Positions 25,649 through 32,317 of a stretch of DNA of 34,949 nt are shown here, in pieces (the stretch's first letter is position 1; every line of letters starts with the position of its first letter). The DNA is from Candidatus Saccharimonadota bacterium (lineage in GTDB: Bacteria > Patescibacteriota > Saccharimonadia > Saccharimonadales > UBA4665): assembly GCA_014377525.1 (NCBI GenBank), contig JACMPL010000034.1, positions 1 through 34,949 of the forward strand, in the 5' to 3' direction. Under the pieces are notes generated by a model. That model did not search any database and was not told the origin of the DNA. It saw only the letters and a program-made list of their open reading frames with translations. The position numbers and the translations under genes were made by a program.

Positions 25649-25672
25649 GACGTAGAAAGTCCGTAGCATGAC

Positions 25673-25701
25673 TTGCTTTAGGCATAAACGCTATATATAC
25701 T
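25673..25701 (+). promoter_or_regulatory. Glutaredoxin promoter: TTGCTT-17-TATACT
   Basis: TTGCTT at 25673-25678, exactly 17 nt, and TATACT at 25696-25701. The grx ATG is 47 nt later with a ribosome site AGAGGA, so the transcript has a normal leader. It starts the redox group. Confidence 0.7.
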
Positions 25702-25748
25702 AATAAATACAATCTCAAAACACCATATAAGCTGAAACAGAGGATCCA

Positions 25749-25997
25749 ATGCCAAAAGCCGTCACGATATTTACTACTAACACCTGTGGTTACTGCCAGA
25801 TGGTTAAGAAATATTTGTCAGCCAAGGGTATTGGCTATGAGGAAGTTAATTTAGACATATATCCTCACCGTCAAGCTGAAGCGATCAGCCTGAGTGGCGC
25901 TATGACAGTGCCAGTCACTGTCGTAACCAAAGACGATGACAGCCAAGAGGTAATTGTCGGCTATAATCTGGCGAAGTTGGCGCCGGCAGTCGCGTAG
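25749..25997 (+). CDS. Glutaredoxin
   Basis: An 82-residue glutaredoxin. It reduces protein or mixed disulfides through Cys13 and Cys16 of the CGYC motif; Gln follows, then the usual Met-Val-Lys. The cis-Pro is in MTVPVTVV (about 53-60), and the C-terminal helix is short. Because no glutathione pathway is visible, it may receive electrons from the TrxB encoded next, as NrdH-type redoxins do; the text has the NrdH-like hydrophobic start. The gene stops with TAG at 25995-25997 and the next ATG follows directly at 25998, so the downstream redoxin frame was probably once translationally linked. Confidence 0.92.
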   Translation: MPKAVTIFTTNTCGYCQMVKKYLSAKGIGYEEVNLDIYPHRQAEAISLSGAMTVPVTVVTKDDDSQEVIVGYNLAKLAPAVA

Positions 25998-26255
25998 ATG
26001 GTAACAGTTTACGGCGCCAGCTGGTGCGGTGATTGCCACGCTTCGCGACAGGTGCTCGACTCGCTTGGCATAGTTTACTCCTACAAGGATATCGACAGCG
26101 ATGATGCATTGTAGCAAGAAATGCTTGCGCTCGTCGATGGCCGGAACGTTATACCGACAATCGTGCTCGACAACGGAACAACATTACAAGAACCGAGCAA
26201 TGCTGAACTCACAGCGGCGCTGCAATTAAATGATTCAAAGACAAAGGAATTAACG
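25998..26255 (+). pseudogene. Second glutaredoxin-like gene broken by in-frame TAG
   Basis: ATG at 25998 opens a second glutaredoxin/mycoredoxin-like frame: MVTVYGASWCGDCHASRQVL, with active-site pair C10 and C13. It stops at TAG 26112-26114, but the same frame continues with the rest of the fold: QEMLALVDGRNVIPTIVLDNG, which has the cis-Pro of N-V-I-P-T and normal spacing, to about residue 78. The frame then runs without stop into the thioredoxin reductase. The conserved text on both sides says that one nonsense mutation hit a recently working gene. Readthrough or restart at the Met after the stop (26121) cannot be excluded, but that would lack the active site. Confidence 0.7.
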
Positions 26256-27221
26256 ATGACAGATCAGGCTACTACACCGACACATGACGTAATTATCGTT
26301 GGTGCCGGGCCTTGTGCACTAACAGCAGCAATTTATACCACGCGTGAAGACATAGACACGTTGTTATTCGAACGTGGCGTCGTCGGTGGATTAGCTGCTG
26401 TAACCGAAAAAGTTGATAACTACCCTGGGTTTGCCGACGGTATAGAAGGTCTGACTCTAGCTCAAAACCTTCAAAAGCAGGCTGAACGATTCGGTGCGGT
26501 AATCGAACTCGGTGAAGTTACCGGACTAACTGATGAAGGTAAGTTTAAGCGCTTAGATACTACTAGCGGCGACATGCTTGCTCGTGTTGTCTTGCTAGCA
26601 ACTGGTAGCGATTACAAAAAGATTGGTGTCCCTGGCGAGGATACTTATTACGCTCGGGGCGTTCATTACTGTGCAACATGTGACGGTGCATTTTATCGTG
26701 GCAAAACGCTAGCAGTAATTGGTGGTGGTAACTCAGCTATTCAAGAAGCAATCTTTTTGACTCGTTTCGCAACTCATATCGATCTGCTCGTACGCTCGAC
26801 GGTGAAAGCTAGTGATGTACTCAAGCAGGAGATCATGAAACTTGTTGATGCTGGGAAGATAACGATTCACCTTGGTGTTTCGATTGACGAAATCGCCGGT
26901 GAAAATAACGAGGTCACCAAGGTGCTGGCTACAAAATCAGCGACAGCGGAAAAAGTCGAATTTCCAGTCGACGGTGTCTTTGTCTTTGTCGGTCTCGACC
27001 CGAATTCGCAGTTTATAAAGAACACGACTATTCGCCGCGATGAGATCGGCCTAGTTATCACCGACCAAAATCTTCAGACCAGTATGCCTGGTGTATTTGC
27101 GGCTGGGGATATCCGCTCCGGCGCGACCATGCAGATTGCGAGTGCAACCGGCGAAGGCGCAACTGCTGCTCTCAAGATCCGAGAATATCTTGAAGGTCAG
27201 TCGCACCCACCACAGAACTAA
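26256..27221 (+). CDS. trxB: Thioredoxin reductase
   Basis: A 321-residue FAD- and NADPH-dependent disulfide reductase that feeds electrons to thioredoxin or glutaredoxin-like proteins. The FAD dinucleotide motif is DVIIVGAGPC (11-20), the redox pair is Cys139-Cys142 in YCATCDG, the NADPH motif is VIGGGNSAIQEA (about 154-165), and the second FAD motif is GVFAAGDIRS (about 280-289). The start is set at 26256 because AAAGGA lies 7 nt upstream at 26243-26248 and MTDQATTPTHDVI is a natural beginning. Longer frames from 26121 would add the end of the broken redoxin. GAGPC replaces the usual GAGPA; an extra Cys there is uncommon. Confidence 0.95.
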   Translation: MTDQATTPTHDVIIVGAGPCALTAAIYTTREDIDTLLFERGVVGGLAAVTEKVDNYPGFADGIEGLTLAQNLQKQAERFGAVIELGEVTGLTDEGKFKRLDTTSGDMLARVVLLATGSDYKKIGVPGEDTYYARGVHYCATCDGAFYRGKTLAVIGGGNSAIQEAIFLTRFATHIDLLVRSTVKASDVLKQEIMKLVDAGKITIHLGVSIDEIAGENNEVTKVLATKSATAEKVEFPVDGVFVFVGLDPNSQFIKNTTIRRDEIGLVITDQNLQTSMPGVFAAGDIRSGATMQIASATGEGATAALKIREYLEGQSHPPQN

Positions 27222-27233
27222 CGACGCCCAATG

Positions 27234-27929
27234 TTAATAGCCAGGGAAGTAGTCACTAAGTAATTGGCGCCGGTGTACGCCTTTTTTATAGAGGTCTTCC
27301 GTAAGTGTTTGAATCATGAGCTCAGGTCCTGACAAATAAATCATCGTCTCGTCGTTTGGCTTCTCCAGCCCCAAGATAAAATCGGCCGTTATACGGCCTC
27401 GCTCGCCGCCCCAACTATCTGAGGGTTGCGACACGATGGTCGTGACGTGTTGGCCAGCGGACTCAAAAACGTCTTGAAAAATAATTTCTTCTTCACTCGA
27501 TACGCCGTAGATCATTTTAATGTCCCGCGTATCATTGGTCGCTGCAATCCACTGCAGCATACTACAATAAGGAGTTACGCCAATCCCGCCGGCCACAAAA
27601 ATCAGCGGCGTTTGAACTAGTCGGGGCAGTACGAAATCGCCTAACGGATCGCTCATACTGAGCTTATCGCCAGGCTTGAGCCGCTTTAAGGCATTTTTGA
27701 AGCTACTGCCACGTAAGTCAGCAAACCTCGTCGTAATACTGAGAAGTTTGCTCGTTGGAGACGACGACAATGTAAACCAGCGGCTATCGCCGCGGTCATC
27801 AACATCGTCATGCGGTAGTCTAAATTCAACAAACTGGCCGGCCGTGTAGCGCAGATGCCGTTCGGGTGTAAAAAAGAATGTACTGATGTTGTCCGATTCG
27901 GCTCGCTCACTTAGAAAAGTTACCTGCAT
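27234..27929 (-). CDS. FNR-like FAD/NAD(P)-binding oxidoreductase
   Basis: A 231-residue ferredoxin-NADP reductase-type flavoenzyme without an iron-sulfur domain. The FAD part has GQFVEFRLPH and RWFTLSSSP (R-x-Y-S-type motif with F for Y, about 51-59), the NAD(P) part has FVAGGIGVTPYCSMLQW (about 113-129), IYGVSSEEE, and YLSGPELMI. The last residue is an aromatic, GY, as is common at the flavin stacking position. It would pass electrons between NAD(P)H and an unknown partner. It starts 4 nt after the GDPD gene, so the two form one unit, and it ends convergent to trxB. Confidence 0.88.
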   Translation of the reverse strand: MQVTFLSERAESDNISTFFFTPERHLRYTAGQFVEFRLPHDDVDDRGDSRWFTLSSSPTSKLLSITTRFADLRGSSFKNALKRLKPGDKLSMSDPLGDFVLPRLVQTPLIFVAGGIGVTPYCSMLQWIAATNDTRDIKMIYGVSSEEEIIFQDVFESAGQHVTTIVSQPSDSWGGERGRITADFILGLEKPNDETMIYLSGPELMIQTLTEDLYKKGVHRRQLLSDYFPGY

Positions 27930-27933
27930 ATAA

Positions 27934-28611
27934 TTACCAAATCTTACCCTCGTACCGGTCAGGATAATCGGTAATTACAGCGTAGAGGCCATATTTTTTC
28001 CATCGGCGAGCTTTTGCGGGATCATCGAGCGTATAAGCGGCAATCTGGTAGCCACGTCGACTCATGCCACGTAGGAATCCTGACCACAACCACCAAGAAC
28101 GCATGTTGAAGCGATGCGTGCCCAGCTGCCTGGCGCGCAACTGTGCCCGAACTCCCGACCAACGCTCGATTACGACAATGGCGATAGTTGGGAACAGGCG
28201 GTGCATTTCTAATAAAATACTTTGGTCGAATGATCCAATTGCTAGATTATCACGGCTCCAACCTGATTTGATCTGGGCTGCCAACACCGCTGCGATCGGC
28301 TCAACTGGCTCGGCCGGTTTTATCTCTATGAGAAGCACGCATTTATTCTTGAGTTCCGTCAGTGTTTCGTCCAGGGTTGCTAAATTGGGTTTATGGGCCC
28401 TAAGTTCCGCAAGCGTTAGAGCCGCAATAACCACTTTATTTCCGGCCGGGTCGCTTAGGTAGGGGTTGTGATGCACGATCGCAATGTTGTCGCGCGTTAC
28501 TCGAACATCAAACTCGACCTCGTCAACCTGATGTTCGATAGCTTTATGGAATGATACCAGAGTATTTTCCGGTGCTAAGCCTTTTGCACCGCGGTGACCG
28601 ATTATCTTCAT
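27934..28611 (-). CDS. glpQ: Glycerophosphodiester phosphodiesterase
   Basis: A 225-residue GDPD-family enzyme of TIM-barrel fold, splitting glycerophosphodiesters to glycerol-3-phosphate and an alcohol. The catalytic start HRGAKGLAPENTLVSF (5-20) and EVEFDVRVTRDNIAIVHHNP (36-55; E, D and the second H of the metal and acid-base set) are present, and IEIKP (about 96-100) is kept. No signal peptide is seen, so it is cytosolic. Its -10 TACACT lies 6 nt before the ATG. It may recycle host- or self-derived phospholipid head groups. The FNR-like gene follows it by 4 nt. Confidence 0.92.
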   Translation of the reverse strand: MKIIGHRGAKGLAPENTLVSFHKAIEHQVDEVEFDVRVTRDNIAIVHHNPYLSDPAGNKVVIAALTLAELRAHKPNLATLDETLTELKNKCVLLIEIKPAEPVEPIAAVLAAQIKSGWSRDNLAIGSFDQSILLEMHRLFPTIAIVVIERWSGVRAQLRARQLGTHRFNMRSWWLWSGFLRGMSRRGYQIAAYTLDDPAKARRWKKYGLYAVITDYPDRYEGKIW

Positions 28612-28617
28612 ACTTTA

Positions 28618-28623
28618 AGTGTA
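28618..28623 (-). promoter_or_regulatory. -10 box TACACT, 6 nt before the GDPD ATG
   Basis: TACACT on the minus strand ends 6 nt before the ATG. It drives GDPD and the FNR-like gene away from the pyrophosphatase promoter. Confidence 0.5.
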
Positions 28624-28681
28624 CCAAGAAAATTAACGAGGGGTATGCAAATGGTGTGGTCTCTAGGGGTTAATTGCTGCA

Positions 28682-28690
28682 TGCTACAAT
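28682..28690 (+). promoter_or_regulatory. Extended -10 (TGC-TACAAT) of the pyrophosphatase gene
   Basis: TGCTACAAT ends 23 nt before the ATG at 28714; AAAGGAG (28702-28708) lies in the short leader. No -35 match is seen, as expected for an extended -10. It rules out the longer in-frame starts upstream. Confidence 0.65.
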
Positions 28691-28713
28691 ATGAATTGAT
28701 TAAAGGAGCACAC

Positions 28714-29244
28714 ATGAGCGAAATTACAGAAGTTACGTACGGCGACAATGCGCCCAATACCGTCAATGTCATCATCGAAATCCGCAAGGGTGAACGCAAT
28801 AAGTATGAAGTTGACAAAGCGACCGGAAAATTATTTCTCGACCGCGTCAACGGCACCATGCTCGGCTATCCGGCAGATTACGGTTACGTTCCCAGCACAC
28901 TATGCGACGACGGCGATCCGCTCGACGCGCTCCTCATTATCGACGAATCAGTACCGCACGGCGCAGTTGTACCGGCGCGACCAATCGGTGTTTTATATTT
29001 TGAAGATGACGGCGAAATGGATGAAAAATTAATTGTCGTCCCCGTTGATGATGTTTCCAAAGATCACATCACCGAATTATCTGATCTCGGCGAAAATTTT
29101 AAGCAGATGATTGAGCATTTTTACGCGCATTACAAAGACTGGAAAAAAGGCTGGACCGGTGTCGATGGCAAATTGAAAGGTTGGGGCGACGCTGCCAGCG
29201 CCAAACAAGTTATCCAAGAAGCAATTGACCGCGCCGCTAAATAG
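28714..29244 (+). CDS. ppa: Inorganic pyrophosphatase
   Basis: A 176-residue family I soluble pyrophosphatase, which splits PPi to two phosphates and so pulls polymer synthesis forward. Landmarks are NVIIEIRKGERNKYEVDKATG (about 14-34), YPADYGYVPSTLCDDGDPLDALL (about 51-73, with the metal-binding D-x-D-x-x-D pattern) and VPVDDVSKDHI (about 110-120). The start at 28714 is chosen for the AAAGGAG site 5 nt upstream and the family-typical N-terminus, rather than in-frame starts upstream. The gene is alone, between the divergent GDPD and the gap operon. Confidence 0.96.
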   Translation: MSEITEVTYGDNAPNTVNVIIEIRKGERNKYEVDKATGKLFLDRVNGTMLGYPADYGYVPSTLCDDGDPLDALLIIDESVPHGAVVPARPIGVLYFEDDGEMDEKLIVVPVDDVSKDHITELSDLGENFKQMIEHFYAHYKDWKKGWTGVDGKLKGWGDAASAKQVIQEAIDRAAK

Positions 29245-29327
29245 CTGTTGCTCTCTGGTTTCTACAACTCAGATCAAACCTAACTCCACCGCGTAAGATC
29301 ACTTTTAAGGCTGTGCAGCTACATGGC

Positions 29328-29356
29328 TTGTATTAACGTGCTTAACCTTTTACAAT
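29328..29356 (+). promoter_or_regulatory. gap operon promoter: TTGTAT-17-TACAAT
   Basis: TTGTAT at 29328-29333, 17 nt, then TACAAT at 29351-29356. The gap ATG at 29400 has AAGTAAGGA about 9 nt upstream, so this operon has a leader of about 37 nt, like a strongly translated gene. Confidence 0.7.
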
Positions 29357-29399
29357 GAGATCATAGATATTAAAACTAAAACAAAGTAAGGACTAACGT

Positions 29400-30434
29400 A
29401 TGAAGACACGAATAGCTATCAACGGTTTCGGACGAATTGGTCGCAACGCTTTTAAAGTCGCCTTCGAGCGCAGCGACATCGAAATCGTTGCAATTAATGA
29501 TTTGACGGATACCAAGACACTAGCGCACCTGCTAAAGCACGATAGTAACTATGGAAAGTACCCGAACAAAGTCAGCTTCGACGAAACTGGCATCATAGTT
29601 GACGATCAGCATATCACCGTTTTCGCTGAGATGGATCCTAAAAACCTGCCATGGGCCGATAACGAAATCGACGTCGTTATTGAATCGACTGGATTCTTTG
29701 TCGATCCCGCCAAGGCTCGAGCTCATATCGATGCCGGTGCTAAAAAAGTTATAATTTCGGCTCCAGCCAAAGGCGAGGGAGCTACCACGATCGTACTCGG
29801 CGTTAATGAAGATAAGCTGGCCGATGCCAGCGATATTATCAGTAATGCCTCGTGTACCACGAACTGTATCACGCCAGTTGCCGCCGTTCTTGAAAGTAAT
29901 TTTGGCATCGAAAAAGCCATGATGACGACCATCCACAGCTACACTGCCAGCCAAAAATTGCAGGATGCACCCGCTAAAGATCTCCGCGAAGCACGCAATG
30001 CAGCCGAAAATATCGTCCCAACCACTACAGGAGCAAGCATTGCCGCTGGCCAGGCGTTGCCAGCCCTCCAGGGTATTTTCGGTGGGTTGAGTGTCCGCGT
30101 CCCAACCCCAGTCGTGTCACTGAGTGACTTCGTCGTCATCACCAAGCGAGCGGTGTCTGTCGAGGAGGTCAACGAAGCCTTCAAAAAAGCCGCAGCGGAA
30201 CCGTATTACCAAGGAATTTTGTCTGTCACGGATGAAGAACTCGTCAGTAGCGACTTCATTGGCGACAGCCATAGCTGTATTATTGACCTTAAGCTGACGG
30301 CCGTCGTCGGCGGAAATATGCTAAAGGTTGTTGCCTGGTATGACAACGAATGGGGCTACAGCAACCGTCTTGTCGAAAGCGTTGCTGACATTGGCCAGCT
30401 ACTGCACCGCGGCGAACAGCACGACCACGAGTAG
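29400..30434 (+). CDS. gap: Glyceraldehyde-3-phosphate dehydrogenase
   Basis: A 344-residue GAPDH, oxidising glyceraldehyde-3-phosphate to 1,3-bisphosphoglycerate with NAD(P)+. The Rossmann motif is INGFGRIGRNAFK (7-19), the active site is SNASCTTNC with Cys152, and the catalytic His179 is in TTIHSYT. Residues AINDLTD after strand 2 (D34 position) suit NAD+ use. The C-terminus WYDNEWGYSNRLV is typical, followed by a His/Asp-rich tail. It is first in gap-rpiB-rpe with 3-nt and 1-nt gaps, so the three are co-translated. No pgk follows in this window. Confidence 0.97.
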   Translation: MKTRIAINGFGRIGRNAFKVAFERSDIEIVAINDLTDTKTLAHLLKHDSNYGKYPNKVSFDETGIIVDDQHITVFAEMDPKNLPWADNEIDVVIESTGFFVDPAKARAHIDAGAKKVIISAPAKGEGATTIVLGVNEDKLADASDIISNASCTTNCITPVAAVLESNFGIEKAMMTTIHSYTASQKLQDAPAKDLREARNAAENIVPTTTGASIAAGQALPALQGIFGGLSVRVPTPVVSLSDFVVITKRAVSVEEVNEAFKKAAAEPYYQGILSVTDEELVSSDFIGDSHSCIIDLKLTAVVGGNMLKVVAWYDNEWGYSNRLVESVADIGQLLHRGEQHDHE

Positions 30435-30437
30435 GCT

Positions 30438-30884
30438 ATGAAAATATATCTCGGCGCCGACCATAACGGATTCCAGTACAAGCAAGATATCGCCAACTAC
30501 CTGACGTCGACCAACTATGAAGTCGTAGACAAGGGTAGTTTGAGTATCGACCCGAATGATGATTTCCCGCAATTTGCCGCCCGAACGGTAACCGAGCTGC
30601 TCGGTAATCCCGATCCGGAAGCCAAAGCGATTCTGATTTGTGGTAGCGGCCAGGGAATGGTGATGGCGGCTAACCGGTTCAAAGGGATCCGAGCTTCGCT
30701 ATGCTGGAACGTCGAAGAAGCTCGTGCCTCGCGTAACGATGACGACAGCAATGTGCTGTGCCTGTCATCTCGCTACTTGTCGTCTGAAGAAGTCCAATCA
30801 ATTATTCACACCTTTCTGAATACATCATTTGCGGGCGCTCCTCGCTTTATTCGGCGTATCCAAGCGCTTGACGAACTGAGCTGA
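30438..30884 (+). CDS. rpiB: Ribose-5-phosphate isomerase B
   Basis: A 148-residue RpiB-type isomerase, converting ribulose-5-phosphate and ribose-5-phosphate. Landmarks are IYLGADHNGFQYK (3-15), with the catalytic D and H, ILICGSGQGMVMAANRFKGIRASLC (about 66-90; the catalytic Cys lies in I-C-G-S-G) and R-N-D-D-D-S-N-V-L (about 98-106, family form is H-N-D-A-N). It starts 3 nt after gap, ends with TGA, and the next gene begins 1 nt later, as in a tight operon. A UGA stop here again argues for the standard code. Confidence 0.94.
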   Translation: MKIYLGADHNGFQYKQDIANYLTSTNYEVVDKGSLSIDPNDDFPQFAARTVTELLGNPDPEAKAILICGSGQGMVMAANRFKGIRASLCWNVEEARASRNDDDSNVLCLSSRYLSSEEVQSIIHTFLNTSFAGAPRFIRRIQALDELS

Positions 30885-30885
30885 C

Positions 30886-31512
30886 ATGGCGGTAATCTGT
30901 CCAACTGTAACCGCTTTTAACGAACACGACTTCAAGGAACAGATCCTGCGACTGAAACCGTTTGCCGAGCGGATCCATATCGACCTGATGGACGGTGAAT
31001 TCGCACCGACGGTGTCACCAAGCCTCGACCATATTTGGTGGCCGCATGAGCTACGATCTGACATTCATCTGATGTATCAAAACCCAATGGATTATCTTGA
31101 CGCGTTGATTCGACTAAAGCCACGGATGGTCGTTATACACAATGAGGCTCACGTGCATCATATGCATTTTGCCGCTGAGCTGCATCGCCACGACATCTTA
31201 ACCGGCCTAGCTTTGTTGCATGACACACCTGTCGAGTACGCCTATCAGATTATGCACTCGTTTGATCATATCTTAGTATTTAGCGGCGATCTTGGACATC
31301 ATGGCGGCCATGCCGACTTAGGTTTACTCGATAAAGTAGCAAAAATTCGGGCGCATCATCCAGATGCCGAAATTGGATGGGACGGCGGCATCAACGATGA
31401 GGTCGCACCGCTGCTCATCGCCGCCGGCGGCCAAGGATTAAACGTCGGCGGATTTATTCAGAAAGCCGATGATCCAGCTAAAATGTACGAAATCTTAACA
31501 AGCTTGCGGTAG
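30886..31512 (+). CDS. rpe: Ribulose-phosphate 3-epimerase-like protein
   Basis: A 208-residue TIM-barrel protein of the RPE family, which would convert ribulose-5-phosphate and xylulose-5-phosphate. Metal and catalytic residues are kept: His31 and Asp33 in RIHIDLMDG, His61 in IHLMYQNP, and Asp166 in GWDGGIN. It departs from the usual text: where typical RPE has a V-N-P-G-F-G-G-Q loop, this has SGDLGHHGGHADL (about 133-145), and it is unusually His-rich (HVHHMHF). It may be a diverged but active form. It follows rpiB by 1 nt. Position in the operon with gap and rpiB supports a pentose phosphate role. Confidence 0.85.
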   Translation: MAVICPTVTAFNEHDFKEQILRLKPFAERIHIDLMDGEFAPTVSPSLDHIWWPHELRSDIHLMYQNPMDYLDALIRLKPRMVVIHNEAHVHHMHFAAELHRHDILTGLALLHDTPVEYAYQIMHSFDHILVFSGDLGHHGGHADLGLLDKVAKIRAHHPDAEIGWDGGINDEVAPLLIAAGGQGLNVGGFIQKADDPAKMYEILTSLR

Positions 31513-32246
31513 CTCTAATGGTCGCGCTTTGATTCGGTTTAAAATTGCTTCCGCTGTGTTGTAACCATGCTCTCTTACGTCGCTATAAACATCGCTATTG
31601 TTGGCGTACGCGTCGATAATCTTCGCAGCGAAGGATGGGCATTGGTTAGCAACTATGTATAGACTATCTCACGGATCATGTGCGTCGGCTTCTTCAAGAA
31701 TCTCGACTAGTAGTTTTTCAGTTGAATCCAGCAGCTGGGCAATCTTTGCTGCATCGCAACCTAGTGCGCCGGTGAAGCCTGTTTGCCAGCAATTGTAGCC
31801 ATCGGCAACAATCATTACTTCATGGACCGCTTTAAAGGTTTCCTTTGCGCGCAACTCATGGATTCGATGACGCGCCATATCGACGAGAATCACACCGCTA
31901 TCTGTTCTAGTTTAATCAGATACGCGTACATCTTAGAACTCGCCATTATAAATTTCAGTATGAGCGTATTCACCCTGACGAAGCGTATCAACAACTTCCT
32001 GTAGTTCGCTATCACTGTTAATATAATTGTGTTTGTCGGTAGGCTCAAATACGCCAATTTGTTGGGTAGTGTCCCAGGTGGCTACGGCTGTAGTAGCTTC
32101 TAATAGTACGCTGTGTTTACCGCTCTTAGGTGGACCGGTAGATTACCGGTCACTGAAATACCACCCAAATGACTAGCAGTAGCCTCGCTTAAAGTTAGTG
32201 TTGGCAGCAATGTTTCGACCGTTTGAATTGATTCAATATTTGCCAT
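31495..32246 (-). pseudogene. Guanylate-kinase-like P-loop protein, broken by an 11-bp insertion and three stops
   Basis: From ATG at 32246 the minus-strand frame reads MANIESIQTVETLLPTL... to ISVTG, then loses frame. Removing 11 bp between the ACCGGT repeats (32134-32139 and 32145-32150) restores VTGPPKSGKHSVLLEAT, a P-loop. The downstream frame then has stops at TAA 31935-31933, TAA 31914-31912 and TGA 31671-31669, and ends at 31495 overlapping the rpe end. The order E-L-Q-E-V-V-D...Q-G-E-Y-x-x-x-E-I-Y, DSGVILVDM, KAVHEVMIVADG, LLDSTEKLLVEILEEAD, SLYIVANQ matches that of guanylate kinases. The P-loop is the firm part; the kinase type is an inference. A -10 TATATT 8 nt before the ATG is still present. 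Confidence 0.65.
32134..32150. repeat. ACCGGT direct repeats at the frame-breaking 11-bp insertion
   Basis: ACCGGT occurs at 32134-32139 and 32145-32150, five bases apart. Taking away one repeat plus the spacer (11 bp) restores the P-loop reading frame on the minus strand. This is the signature of a slippage-type insertion or of a target duplication left by an excised element. Confidence 0.7.
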
Positions 32247-32254
32247 ATGATCCA

Positions 32255-32260
32255 AATATA
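32255..32260 (-). promoter_or_regulatory. -10 box TATATT of the broken guanylate-kinase-like gene
   Basis: TATATT on the minus strand ends 8 nt before the pseudogene's ATG. It is divergent from the transketolase promoter 44 nt away. An intact promoter suggests recent death. Confidence 0.4.
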
Positions 32261-32303
32261 GTGTATAAAATTCAACTTACATAAGGCTTATGCCTAAAAG
32301 TGA

Positions 32304-32309
32304 TATAAT
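32304..32309 (+). promoter_or_regulatory. -10 box TATAAT, 8 nt before the transketolase ATG
   Basis: A consensus TATAAT preceded by TGA ends 8 nt before the ATG at 32318. A leaderless or nearly leaderless mRNA is predicted. Confidence 0.6.
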
Positions 32310-32317
32310 TCACGGTA

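Noticed and set aside
258-26114. TAG might be recoded as an amino acid, because several in-frame TAGs interrupt otherwise good proteins.
   Set aside because: TAG ends intact genes at normal C-termini here (first glutaredoxin at 25995, FKBP, GAPDH, rpe, pheT). Broken genes also carry TAA and TGA stops and frameshifts, so decay explains them better.
273-31671. Code 25 (UGA as glycine, as in Gracilibacteria/SR1).
   Set aside because: metK and rpiB end with TGA at the expected position, and no TGA occurs inside an intact gene. The TGA at 31669 is in a clear pseudogene.
31669-31893. A 74-residue minus-strand gene.
   Set aside because: It is only one fragment of the longer broken guanylate-kinase-like frame, which continues on both sides past stops.
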